Positions 41,780 to 49,413 of a stretch of 64,000 nt of DNA are shown piece after piece. This DNA is from JBEVOS01 sp964563395. Lineage in GTDB: Bacteria > Pseudomonadota > Alphaproteobacteria > Caulobacterales > Aquidulcibacteraceae. The notes under the pieces are model-generated. The model was not told where the DNA came from and made no database searches. It saw nothing but the letters and a program-made list of their open reading frames with translations. Location: assembly GCA_964563395.1 (NCBI GenBank), contig CAZLWK010000016.1, positions 1 to 64,000 on the forward strand. The letters are read 5' to 3'. How positions within the stretch are numbered: the stretch's first letter is position 1; each line of letters begins with the position of its first letter. The position numbers were made by a program, and so were the translations under genes.

Positions 41780-43015
41780 ATGGCGTCAGTGCGATTGTCA
41801 CCGCCCCGGAGCCGCGCGCCAAGTCTGTTAAAGCCGCTGGGCGCGCTCTCGCTCGCGGCGCTGATGGCGGCCTGCGCCAGCGTGCCTGGCGCAGGGCCCG
41901 GGCCGCGTCCGCCGGTGACGCCGCAAACCCCATCCGGCACGGCCGTCTCCACCGATGAGGGCGTGACGCCGCCCTTCATGGCCGGCCGGCCGATCACGCG
42001 GGTGGGCCTTCTTCTCCCCTTCTCCACGCGCCCGCAGGACGCCGCCGCGCTCTACAATGCGGCTGAGCTCGCGCTGTTCGACCATGGCGGGCCGGACACG
42101 CTGCTCATTCCGCGCGACGCGGGGGCGGACCAAAACTCCGCCGCGGCCGCCGCGCGCGCGCTGCTGACCGATGGGGCGGATATCATCATCGGCCCAGTGA
42201 CGCGCGAAGGCGTCGAAGGCGCCGCATCCGCCGCCGGCGAGCGCAACGTGCCGGTGATCGGCTTTTCGTCCGACCGCGCCGTGGGCGGCGACGGCGTCTA
42301 TCTCCTGTCCTTTCAGCTTGAGGATGAGGTGGGCCGCATCGCCTCGTTCGCGGCCGAGCGCGGGCTGCGGACGATCGCTCTCCTCGCGCCAGCGAACGAA
42401 TATGGCCGCCGTGTCGAAAGCGCGCTCCGCGCGGAAGCCTCGCGGCGCGGAATCACCATTGCCCGCGCTGAACTCTATACGCGCTCGGACGCCGAAGCCG
42501 CCGCCGCCGCGACGCGCTTGGCGGGCGCGCTGCAGGCTGCGCCGGCCCAAGCCATCCTGATCGCCGAGAGCGGCAGCGCCCTGCGCGCCATCGGCCCCGC
42601 GCTTTTGCGCGCAGGCGTGCCGCGCACGGTGCAATTGCTCGGCACCAGCGCCTGGGGGACGGACGCGCAACGCGAGCCGACATTCGCCGGGGGGTGGTAT
42701 GTTTCGCCCGATCCGCAGGTGCGCACCGATTTTGAACAGCGCTATCGCGGCGTCTATGAAAGCGAGGCTACGCGGCTCTCAAGTCTCGCTTATGACGCGG
42801 TGGCGTTGAGCGCGCTGTTGTCGCGCGAGCGCGGCGCGGCCGGTTTTACGCGCCAGGCGCTGCAGCGCAATGACGGGTTCCTGGGCTCGGACGGCATCTT
42901 CCGCTTTCGCGCGGATGGGTCGATCGAACGGGGCCTCGCGATCATGCAGGTTCGCGCCGGCGGCGCCGATCCGATCGACGCCGCGCCGCGCCGATTCACG
43001 CGCCCCGCCACCTGA
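41780..43015 (+). CDS. Penicillin-binding protein activator-like lipoprotein (LpoA/LppC family)
   Basis: A 411-residue outer-membrane lipoprotein with lipobox LMAAC, a Pro-rich linker and a periplasmic-binding-protein-type fold (about 75-390) containing VGLLLPFSTRPQDAA, IIGPVTREGVEGAA and GTSAWGTDAQREP. It corresponds to the C-terminal domain of E. coli LpoA, which activates PBP1A; the TPR-like N-terminal domain is missing, as is usual in this class. GGAGG precedes ATG 41780. Divergent from rsmI; its stop abuts the hemW stop. Confidence 0.88.
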   Translation: MASVRLSPPRSRAPSLLKPLGALSLAALMAACASVPGAGPGPRPPVTPQTPSGTAVSTDEGVTPPFMAGRPITRVGLLLPFSTRPQDAAALYNAAELALFDHGGPDTLLIPRDAGADQNSAAAAARALLTDGADIIIGPVTREGVEGAASAAGERNVPVIGFSSDRAVGGDGVYLLSFQLEDEVGRIASFAAERGLRTIALLAPANEYGRRVESALRAEASRRGITIARAELYTRSDAEAAAAATRLAGALQAAPAQAILIAESGSALRAIGPALLRAGVPRTVQLLGTSAWGTDAQREPTFAGGWYVSPDPQVRTDFEQRYRGVYESEATRLSSLAYDAVALSALLSRERGAAGFTRQALQRNDGFLGSDGIFRFRADGSIERGLAIMQVRAGGADPIDAAPRRFTRPAT

Positions 43016-44143
43016 TCACGCGGCCAGCATCGCTGCGATACGATCGGCGAGCACGCGGCCGCGCGCTGTCAGTGCGATATGCGTCGGCGTTGGCGCGATA
43101 AGTTCGTCCGCTGCGAGCGTGGCTTCCACCTCGACGCGCGGCGGGCGCTCCGCAAGCGCGGCGCGGGCCACACCTTCATCCAGACGAAGGCCCATCAGCA
43201 GGGCTTCATCGACCGCTTCGTCCGCACTGAGCGCGGCGATCCGCGCGGCCAGATCGCCGCCACCGGTCGCGTTCACGTAATCGAGTGGCCGGCGCGAACT
43301 TTCGAGCGCGAGACGCACGCCGCCCTCCACCGTCAAGCGCCCATGCGCGCCGGGCCCAAGCCCGATCCAATCCTGCGCTCGCCAATAAAGAAGATTGTGC
43401 TGCGATTGCGCAGCGGGCGCGCGCGCATGATTAGAGATCTCGTAGCCGTGAAAGCCCGCGACGGCGCAAAGCTCTTGTGTGGTTTCATAGAGCGCCGCCG
43501 CGTGGGCGTCCGGCGGCGGCGCGAGCGCACCGCGCGCGACCGCGTGCGCGAACGCCGTGCCTTCTTCAATGGTGAGCTGATAGAGCGAGGCGTGCTCGAT
43601 TGGCAGCGTCAGCGCCTCGGAGAGCTCGGCGCGCCACGCCGCCTCGGTCTGATTGGGCCGCGCATAGATCATGTCGATCGAAACGCGCGCGCCAGTCCGC
43701 GCCGCCGCCTCAATCGCCGAACGCGCAGCCGCCGCATCGTGCATACGGCCAAGCATGCGCAAGTCGGAATCGTTCAGCGCCTGCACGCCGATGGAAAATC
43801 GATTGATGCCGGCTGTTGCCTGGTCTGCGAAACGCGAAGCGTCTTCCGGATTGCATTCGAGCGTGATCTCCGCATCCGCCGTGAGCGGGAACAGCGCGTG
43901 CAGTCCATCGATCAGCGTTTCAAGTTCAGCCGCCTGCAAAAGCGAGGGCGTGCCGCCGCCAAAGAAAAGCGTTCGCGCGGCACGCGCGCCAATCAGGGCG
44001 CGATACGCCGCCGCATCGCGCAGCATGGCGTCGATAAGCGCGCGATTATCGTCGCCGCGCGCGCGATAGACGTTGAAATCGCAATAGGGGCAGATCGCGC
44101 TGCAATAGGGCCAGTGCAGATAGACGCCGAAATCCCGGCTCAC
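43016..44143 (-). CDS. hemW: Radical SAM heme chaperone HemW
   Basis: A 375-residue radical-SAM protein. The cluster motif is Cys14-x3-Cys18-x2-Cys21 in YCSAICPYC, and FGGGTPSLL follows. HemW has an extra Cys two residues past the motif in many coproporphyrinogen dehydrogenases (HemN); the pattern here, lacking it, fits HemW, which delivers heme to respiratory proteins. Overlaps rdgB by 4 bp; the rph-rdgB-hemW string is standard for alphaproteobacteria. Confidence 0.94.
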   Translation of the reverse strand: MSRDFGVYLHWPYCSAICPYCDFNVYRARGDDNRALIDAMLRDAAAYRALIGARAARTLFFGGGTPSLLQAAELETLIDGLHALFPLTADAEITLECNPEDASRFADQATAGINRFSIGVQALNDSDLRMLGRMHDAAAARSAIEAAARTGARVSIDMIYARPNQTEAAWRAELSEALTLPIEHASLYQLTIEEGTAFAHAVARGALAPPPDAHAAALYETTQELCAVAGFHGYEISNHARAPAAQSQHNLLYWRAQDWIGLGPGAHGRLTVEGGVRLALESSRRPLDYVNATGGGDLAARIAALSADEAVDEALLMGLRLDEGVARAALAERPPRVEVEATLAADELIAPTPTHIALTARGRVLADRIAAMLAA

Positions 44144-44745
44144 GCACGCGCCTCGGCGAGAGCCTCCGTCAAGGCGCGAAACGCCTTGAAGCGATGCGTC
44201 AGCGGCAGCTTCTCCTCCGGCGCCATTTCACCGAACGTCCGCGTCTCGCCCATCGGCACGAAGATCGGATCGTAACCGAAGCCGCGTTCGCCGCGCGGCG
44301 GCCAAGTCACCGATCCCTCGGCGACGCCTTCGAAGGCGCGCGTAAAGTCGTCAGGCCGGGCGAGCGCGAGCACGCACACGAATTTGGCGCTGCGATCTTG
44401 CGTCTCCGCGCTCGCAAGGCCGGCCTGCACGCGCCGCATGGCGAGCGTGAAATTCTTGTCCGGCCCCGCCCAGCGCGCGGAATAGATGCCCGGATCGCCT
44501 TTCAACGCGGTCACGCACAGACCTGAATCATCGGCGAGCGCCGGCAGGCCCGATGCGCGCATCGCCGCCTCCGCCTTCAAGATGGCGTTGCCTTGAAAAC
44601 TATCCTCCGTCTCCTCCGGTTCGGGCAGACCAAGATCGCCGGCGGAGATGACATCGAGCGCGAACGGCGCCAGCAGCTCGGCGATTTCACGCACCTTGCC
44701 TGGATTGTGCGAGGCGAGAACGAGACGACCGGTGAGCGGCTTCAC
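44140..44745 (-). CDS. rdgB: dITP/XTP pyrophosphatase (RdgB/HAM1 family)
   Basis: A 201-residue house-cleaning enzyme that hydrolyses dITP and XTP to avoid mutagenic incorporation. It opens with LVLASHNPGKVREI and has DDSGLCVTALKGDPGIYSARW and GFGYDPIFVP, all signature blocks. It overlaps rph and hemW by 4 bp on each side. Confidence 0.96.
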   Translation of the reverse strand: MKPLTGRLVLASHNPGKVREIAELLAPFALDVISAGDLGLPEPEETEDSFQGNAILKAEAAMRASGLPALADDSGLCVTALKGDPGIYSARWAGPDKNFTLAMRRVQAGLASAETQDRSAKFVCVLALARPDDFTRAFEGVAEGSVTWPPRGERGFGYDPIFVPMGETRTFGEMAPEEKLPLTHRFKAFRALTEALAEARA

Positions 44746-45455
44746 GCAAGCGCCTTCCGTTGCGCGTCGAACAAGGCGCCGCAGCCGAGTTTGGCGAGGC
44801 GGATCAGTTCGGCAAATTCCTCGTCCGAGAATGGCCGCTGCTCGCCCGTCGCCTGCACCTCGATCAGGCGCCCATCGCCGGCAAGTACGAAATTAGCGTC
44901 AACCTCGGCGTTCGAATCTTCCGCGTAATCGAGATCGAGCACCGGTGCGCCCCCGAACACGCCGCAAGACACCGCCGCCACCTGACCCTGCACCGGATTG
45001 GCCTTCAACTCGCCCTCGGCGACGAGATAGGCGCAGGCGCGCGCCAGCGCGACCCAGGCGCCGGTGATCGCCGCCGTGCGCGTGCCGCCATCGGCCTGCA
45101 GCACGTCGCAATCGAGCGTGATCGTGCGATCGCCCAGCATCTTCATGTCCGTCACCGAGCGCAGCGCGCGACCGATCAGGCGCTGAATCTCCTGCGTGCG
45201 CCCGCTCTGCTGGCCTTGCGCGGCCTCGCGACGGCCGCGCGTGTGCGTAGCGCGCGGCAGCATGCCGTATTCGCCGGTGACCCAGCCGCGCCCCTTGCCC
45301 TTCAGCCAGCCCGGCACGCCCTGTTCGACGCTGGCGGTGCAGAGCACATAGGTCTCGCCGAATTTGGCGAGGCACGAGCCTTCGGCGTAGCGCGAGGCGC
45401 CGGTCTCCAGCGTTACGAGACGCAACTCGGATGGCGCGCGGCCGGAGGGTCGCAT
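44742..45455 (-). CDS. rph: Ribonuclease PH
   Basis: RNase PH, 237 aa, a phosphorolytic 3'-5' exoribonuclease that trims tRNA precursors. It has MRPSGRAPSELR, TASVEQGVPGWLKGKGRGWVTGEYGMLPRAT (family block), RTQEIQRLIGRALRSV and LDCDVLQADGGTRTA. AAGGAG precedes the ATG. First gene of the rph-rdgB-hemW operon; its usual divergent neighbour hrcA is displaced here by an ATPase gene. Confidence 0.97.
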   Translation of the reverse strand: MRPSGRAPSELRLVTLETGASRYAEGSCLAKFGETYVLCTASVEQGVPGWLKGKGRGWVTGEYGMLPRATHTRGRREAAQGQQSGRTQEIQRLIGRALRSVTDMKMLGDRTITLDCDVLQADGGTRTAAITGAWVALARACAYLVAEGELKANPVQGQVAAVSCGVFGGAPVLDLDYAEDSNAEVDANFVLAGDGRLIEVQATGEQRPFSDEEFAELIRLAKLGCGALFDAQRKALA

Positions 45456-45503
45456 GGGGGCTCCTTCAAACAGGGCGCCGCTCTAGCGGAGGGCGGCTTT
45501 ATT

Positions 45504-45603
45504 GGAAAGTTAGGCAGAGTTAGGGAGTGTTAACCAAACAAGGCCGAACACTCCGTCGCATTCGACTTTTAGGTCAGACTCACCTAACTAGGCCAAACTT
45601 TCC
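45504..45603. repeat. Nested inverted repeats in the rph/ATPase spacer
   Basis: Outer arms of 21 nt (45504-45524 and 45583-45603) are inverted repeats matching at 18 of 21 positions, starting GGAAAGTT and ending GTTAGG on each arm. Inside lie the perfect pair GAGTGTT (45525-45531)/AACACTC (45547-45553) and TTAGGT (45569-45574)/ACCTAA (45582-45587). TTAGG or its complement occurs four times. The right outer arm ends one base before the ATPase start codon. A possible promoter TTCGAC-N18-TAACTA (45561-45590) is embedded. Confidence 0.75.
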
Positions 45604-45604
45604 T

Positions 45605-46798
45605 ATGGATCCTCGGCACGACCCCTATAATCCCGGCGCGGGCGCCCCTCCCCCGGAGCTCGCCGGCCGCGACGACCTGATCGGGCGCGCCGATCTGACG
45701 TTCGCGCGCACGCTGGCGGGCAAGTCGGCCAAGAGCATGATGATGCTCGGGCTGCGCGGCGTGGGCAAAACCGTGCTGCTCAACGAGCTCGAGCAACGCG
45801 CCGAGGCGCTGCGCTGCCAGACCGCGATCTTTGAGATCGATCCTGACAAGACACTCGCTGCGCAGCTCGCGCCGCAGCTGCATCGGATTCTTCTGAGGCT
45901 GGACCGCATCAAGCGCGCCGGCCACGAAATTCAGACGGCGTTCGGCGTGCTGCGCGCCTTCGCCAGCGTGTTCAAGGTGCAGCTGGGCGACCTTGAATTC
46001 GGTTTGGCGCAACAGAGCGCGACCGGCGATCTCGCGATCGACCTCACCGACCTTTTGGTGGCGATCGGCGAAGCGGCCGAGAAGCGCAACACCGCGATCG
46101 TTCTGTTGGTCGACGAGGTGCAATACGTCACCAAGAACGATCTCGGCGCCCTGATCATGGGCCTGCACAAGGTTTCGCAACGCCAATTGCCGCTTGTGCT
46201 GATCGGCGCGGGCTTGCCGCAACTCGCGCGCCTCGCGGGCGATGCGAAATCCTATGCGGAACGCTTGTTCGATTATCCGCCGATCGGCCCGCTCGATCGG
46301 GAAAGCGCCAAGAAAGCGCTGCAGGCGCCGGCGCAGCGCGAGGGCGTCGTTTATGAGCAGGACGCGCTCGACTACATTCTGGATCAGACCGAGTGCTATC
46401 CCTTCTACCTGCAGGTCTGGGGATCGAAATGCTGGGAGGCGGCGCCCGCCTCCCCCATCACCCTGGCGCACGCGAAGACAGCCAGCGAGGAAGCGATCGC
46501 CTTGCTGGATGAGGGCATCTTCAATGTTCGCCTCGCCCGATTGACCGATCGCCAGCGCACCTTCGCGCGCGCCATCGCGGAGTTCGGGCCAAGACCGGTC
46601 AGCTCCTCCGATGTCGCCAACGCGATGGGCTTGAGCTTGAGCCAGGCCGCCCCGCTGCGGGACGAATTGATCAAGAAGGGCATGGCCTATTCGCCCGAGC
46701 GCGGCCTCATCGGCTTCACCGTGCCGAAGTTCGACGAATATATGCGCCGCCGGATGCCGGCGCGTCCGGCCAAGCCCGCGGCGGGCGGCAAGGGATGA
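45605..46798 (+). CDS. AAA ATPase with C-terminal winged-helix domain, function unknown
   Basis: A 397-residue ATP-binding protein of the AAA_16/ORC-like group. Walker A is GLRGVGKT (49-56), Walker B LLVDE (Asp170, Glu171), and LIGAGLPQL gives a sensor-1-like region. Residues about 310-380 form a winged-helix DNA-binding-like domain (LTDRQRTFARAIAEF...LRDELIKKGMAYSPERG), as in archaeal Orc1/Cdc6-like ATPases. Close homologues are scattered in bacteria without a known role. The gene separates rph from hrcA, normally neighbours, and may regulate itself through the repeats upstream. No toxin, transposase or partner gene is next to it. Confidence 0.85.
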   Translation: MDPRHDPYNPGAGAPPPELAGRDDLIGRADLTFARTLAGKSAKSMMMLGLRGVGKTVLLNELEQRAEALRCQTAIFEIDPDKTLAAQLAPQLHRILLRLDRIKRAGHEIQTAFGVLRAFASVFKVQLGDLEFGLAQQSATGDLAIDLTDLLVAIGEAAEKRNTAIVLLVDEVQYVTKNDLGALIMGLHKVSQRQLPLVLIGAGLPQLARLAGDAKSYAERLFDYPPIGPLDRESAKKALQAPAQREGVVYEQDALDYILDQTECYPFYLQVWGSKCWEAAPASPITLAHAKTASEEAIALLDEGIFNVRLARLTDRQRTFARAIAEFGPRPVSSSDVANAMGLSLSQAAPLRDELIKKGMAYSPERGLIGFTVPKFDEYMRRRMPARPAKPAAGGKG

Positions 46799-46838
46799 TA
46801 CGGCTTGTCTCCTGCGGCGCGCGCGCTACCTAACCGCC

Positions 46839-47903
46839 ATGGCCGCCGACCTGACCACGCTCGACGCCCGCTCGCGCGAAATTTTCCGCGAGATCGTGGA
46901 AACCTATCTGGCGACCGGCGAGCCTGTCGGTTCGCGCACCCTTTCGCGCATGGGCGGCGTGGCGCTCTCCCCCGCCTCCATCCGCAACACGATGGCGGAC
47001 CTGGCCGCCCTCGGCCTTCTGGATTCGCCGCACGCCATGGCGGGCCGCAGGCCCACCCATGCGGGTCTGCGCTTCTTCGTCGACAGCCTGCTCCAGCTCG
47101 GCGAGGTGACTGAAGAAGAGCGGCGGGAGATCGACGCGCGCATCGCCCAAGCCGGCCGCGCGCCCCAGGAGGTGCTGGCGACGGCGTCGGAATTATTGTC
47201 CGGCCTCGCCGGCGGCGCGAGCCTCGTGGTCACGCCGGAGCGCGAAGCGCCGGTGCGTCACGCCGAGATCGTGGCGATCGGACCGCAGCAGGCGCTTCTG
47301 GTGCTGGTGTTCGAAGACAACCAGATCGAAAACCGCGTCATCGCCATGCCGCCGGGCATGACGCCCGCCTCGCTCAGCGAGGCCACCAATTATTTGAACG
47401 CGCGGTTCCGCGGCAAATCCTTGGCCCAGGCGCGTGCGGAGGCCGCCGAGACGCTGGCCCGCGACCGCGCCGCGCTCGACAGGGCGGCCGCCAGCCTCGT
47501 GGAGAGCGGCTTGGTGGAATGGTCCGGAGAAGATCCGATGGCGGGCCGCGCGTTGATCGTGCGCGGACGCGCCAATCTGTTGTCCGATGCGCAGGCGGTG
47601 GCGGACATCGAAAAGGTGCGTCAATTGTTCGACGACCTGGAAAAGACGCAAGAGCTGATCCAGGTGCTCGACCTGGCGAAGAATGGCGATGCGGTGCGTA
47701 TCTTCATCGGCGCCGAGAACCCTCTCTTTTCGCTTTCAGGTTCAAGCATGATCGTGGCGCCCTACACAAACGCGGAGCGTAAGGTGGTGGGCGCACTTGG
47801 CGTGATCGGGCCGACGCGCCTCAATTACGCACGCGTCATTCCGGTGGTCGATTACACCGCGCGCGCCGTGGGGCGCGTGCTGGACGGACGTATAGAACGT
47901 TGA
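46839..47903 (+). CDS. hrcA: Heat-inducible transcription repressor HrcA
   Basis: HrcA, 354 aa, represses groESL/dnaK-type operons through CIRCE elements and is kept active by GroEL. N-terminal winged helix: LDARSREIFREIVETYLATGEPVGSRTLSR with SPASIRNTMADLAALG; the GAF-like middle and NYARVIPVVDYTARAVG C-terminus follow. No CIRCE (TTAGCACTC-N9-GAGTGCTAA) is found anywhere in this window, so its targets lie elsewhere. grpE begins 15 bp downstream. Confidence 0.96.
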   Translation: MAADLTTLDARSREIFREIVETYLATGEPVGSRTLSRMGGVALSPASIRNTMADLAALGLLDSPHAMAGRRPTHAGLRFFVDSLLQLGEVTEEERREIDARIAQAGRAPQEVLATASELLSGLAGGASLVVTPEREAPVRHAEIVAIGPQQALLVLVFEDNQIENRVIAMPPGMTPASLSEATNYLNARFRGKSLAQARAEAAETLARDRAALDRAAASLVESGLVEWSGEDPMAGRALIVRGRANLLSDAQAVADIEKVRQLFDDLEKTQELIQVLDLAKNGDAVRIFIGAENPLFSLSGSSMIVAPYTNAERKVVGALGVIGPTRLNYARVIPVVDYTARAVGRVLDGRIER

Positions 47904-47918
47904 ACCGAGACAGAGGAC

Positions 47919-48509
47919 ATGATGGCCGACGAAGCCGAAGCCCAAGAATCGCCCGAACGCGCGCCCGCGCCTGAGCCCGCGCCGGAAAGCGCGCCGCCCG
48001 GGGAAGACCGCATCGCGCAGCTCGAGACCGAACTCGCCAAAGCAAGGGACGACCTCCTGCGCGCGCTCGCGGACACGGAAAACACGCGCCGGCGCGGTGA
48101 AAAGCAGGCGGCGGACGCGCGCATCTACGCGATCGACCGCTTCGCCGGCGACTTGCTGCCCATCGCGGATACGCTCGCGCGCGCGCTCCAAGCCATCACG
48201 CCGCAAACGCGCGCGAGCGCGGACGATTCCACGCGCACCTTGTTCGACGGCGTGGAGATGACCGAGCGCGCGCTTCTTGAGACGTTCGCGCGTCACGGGC
48301 TCAAGCGCGTGGGCGCGAAGGGCGACAAATTCGACCCGAACATTCACCAGGCCGTGGCGCAAATCCAATCGGACGCGCCGGCGGGCGCTGTCGCCGAAGT
48401 GATGCAGCCCGGCTTCGTGCTGGGCGAGCGCACGCTGCGTCCCGCCATGGTGGCGGTTTCGCTCGGGCCAGCCACGGCCGCGCCCGAAACCGTGGACATC
48501 AAGGTCTAA
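47919..48509 (+). CDS. grpE: GrpE, DnaK nucleotide exchange factor
   Basis: GrpE, 196 aa. An acidic disordered N-terminus precedes a coiled coil (LETELAKARDDLLRALADTENTRRRGEKQ, about 30-65) and the beta-wing domain with KFDPNIHQAVAQI and VMQPGFVLGERTLRPAMVAVS. It exchanges ADP on DnaK, encoded 5 kb downstream. Two tandem ATG codons at the start make 47919 or 47922 possible; GAGGA lies upstream. Followed by a bidirectional terminator. Confidence 0.96.
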   Translation: MMADEAEAQESPERAPAPEPAPESAPPGEDRIAQLETELAKARDDLLRALADTENTRRRGEKQAADARIYAIDRFAGDLLPIADTLARALQAITPQTRASADDSTRTLFDGVEMTERALLETFARHGLKRVGAKGDKFDPNIHQAVAQIQSDAPAGAVAEVMQPGFVLGERTLRPAMVAVSLGPATAAPETVDIKV

Positions 48510-48535
48510 CGCGCACCGCAACACGCCACTTACAG

Positions 48536-48573
48536 AAAGGCCGCCGACGCGCTGCGCCGGCGGCCCTCTTGTT
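48536..48573. terminator. Bidirectional terminator between grpE and the HU gene
   Basis: GGCCGCCG (48539-48546) pairs perfectly with CGGCGGCC (48558-48565), with three further pairs inside after one mismatch. It is followed by CTCTTGTT on the plus strand and by TTTCTGT on the minus strand, serving both convergent genes. Confidence 0.8.
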
Positions 48574-48589
48574 CACATCGCGACGCGAC

Positions 48590-49000
48590 TTAGATGGCGG
48601 CCTTCATCGCGGCCGATTGACGGAACGCGAGCTTCTTCGAGGCCTTGATCTTCACCGGCTCGCCCGTTTGCGGGTTGCGGCCGATGCGCGCCTTGCGGTG
48701 GCGGATCATCACCATGCCGAGATCGCCAAGCTTCACCTTCACGCCCTTGAGGACGTGCGCCTTGACCACATGAATGTAGGTCTCGACGAACTTCTTGGCT
48801 TCCGAACGGCTCATGTTCGTTTGGTCGGCGATGACCTGCATGAGCGCGCCTTGCGTGATCGCCTTGCCGGCGGGCGCCGACACCTTCACGGGCGGCAGCG
48901 ACGGCGCGGCGGCCTTCTTGGTGGCGCGCTTGGCGGGCGCCTTCTTGGCGGCCTTCTTCGGGGCGGCTTTCTTCGCGGCTTTCTTCACGGCCTTGGCCAT
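48590..49000 (-). CDS. HU family DNA-binding protein with Lys/Ala-rich N-terminal tail
   Basis: A 136-residue nucleoid protein. Residues about 46-136 are an HU domain (TQGALMQVIADQTNMSRSEAKKFVE; the DNA arm contains GRNPQTGEPVKI). Residues 1-45 are a low-complexity KAAKKAAPKKAAKKAP tail like eukaryotic histone H1 or the tails of Deinococcus HU and mycobacterial HupB. Normal HU is about 90 aa. AGGAG lies 8 nt upstream of the ATG. The tail should raise non-specific DNA affinity and may be a modification target; both are inferences. Confidence 0.93.
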   Translation of the reverse strand: MAKAVKKAAKKAAPKKAAKKAPAKRATKKAAAPSLPPVKVSAPAGKAITQGALMQVIADQTNMSRSEAKKFVETYIHVVKAHVLKGVKVKLGDLGMVMIRHRKARIGRNPQTGEPVKIKASKKLAFRQSAAMKAAI

Positions 49001-49053
49001 TTTTCGTTCTCCTGATTTGAGGTGTTCGTGTTGAGTTTTGTTGGGTTGGGATG

Positions 49054-49063
49054 NNNNNNNNNN
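49054..49063. other. Assembly gap (10 N)
   Basis: Ten N in the HU upstream region; the real length is unknown, so any promoter or RNA here may be incomplete. Confidence 0.95.
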
Positions 49064-49103
49064 ATTTTGATCGCATCGAATGCTTGCTTAGAAATGACCA
49101 AAA

Positions 49104-49124
49104 CCGCTTGGCAAGCGGCTTTTT
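49104..49124. terminator. Rho-independent-type terminator upstream of HU
   Basis: CCGCTT (49104-49109), loop GGC, AAGCGG (49113-49118), then CTTTTT. On the other strand the same hairpin is followed by TTTT, so it could work both ways. No annotated gene ends here, which is why an unannotated transcript is suspected. Confidence 0.65.
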
Positions 49125-49201
49125 CCACCACGGCATGCGATTTCCGCTTATTTCAAGCCATTTTTCGCAAGTGTATCCGGGAAAGCATACAAAAAGCCGC
49201 C

Positions 49202-49247
49202 AAAACCGGGCTGTTTCAAGCTCCGCGTTGCGAATCAGCCCGTTTTT
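49202..49247 (+). terminator. Second T-tailed hairpin upstream of HU
   Basis: CGGGCTG (49207-49213) pairs with CAGCCCG (49236-49242), extended by AAAA/TTTT with one bulge, then ends in TTTTT. The 22-nt loop is long for a terminator, so another structured-RNA role is possible. Confidence 0.45.
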
Positions 49248-49413
49248 CAAGGCAAATCGCAAGATGTTGGAAAGGGTTTGCCCCCCGCGCAGCCGATCGC
49301 GCGGTCGAACGCGACGGCGTTTTTCCGCCTCAATCGGCCTTTACGCAAAATGACCGATCGTTAACGTGCGTGATTCGCGAGCGCTTGGCGTTCGGCGACG
49401 GAGGGAGAAACGG

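Larger units (their letters stand above)
49001..49413. other. 413-bp intergenic region with gap and two terminator-like hairpins
   Basis: Lies between the divergent HU and PPC-repeat genes. It is clearly AT-richer than its surroundings, has no credible protein gene, contains ten N, and holds two T-tailed hairpins. It must include the promoters of both flanking genes and may encode a small RNA. The open frames seen across it are low-quality and interrupted by the gap. Confidence 0.5.

Noticed and set aside
41779..41782. Interlocked divergent starts of rsmI and the LpoA-like gene
   Set aside because: rsmI more likely starts at 41706, matching the E. coli length, while the LpoA-like gene has a good GGAGG site at 41768-41772.
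45525..45553. Possible CIRCE element near hrcA (GAGTGTT...AACACTC)
   Set aside because: CIRCE is CACTC-N9-GAGTG; here the arms are in the opposite order with 15-nt spacing and lack the TTAG ends.
46799..46838. Possible sigma-32 promoter upstream of hrcA (CTTG with CTACCTAAC)
   Set aside because: The -10 part has several mismatches to CYTATNTNNG at either allowed spacing.
45504..46838. ATPase gene as an intact insertion sequence or integrative element
   Set aside because: No transposase or integrase, the inverted repeats are on one side only, and I see no target-site duplication after the gene.
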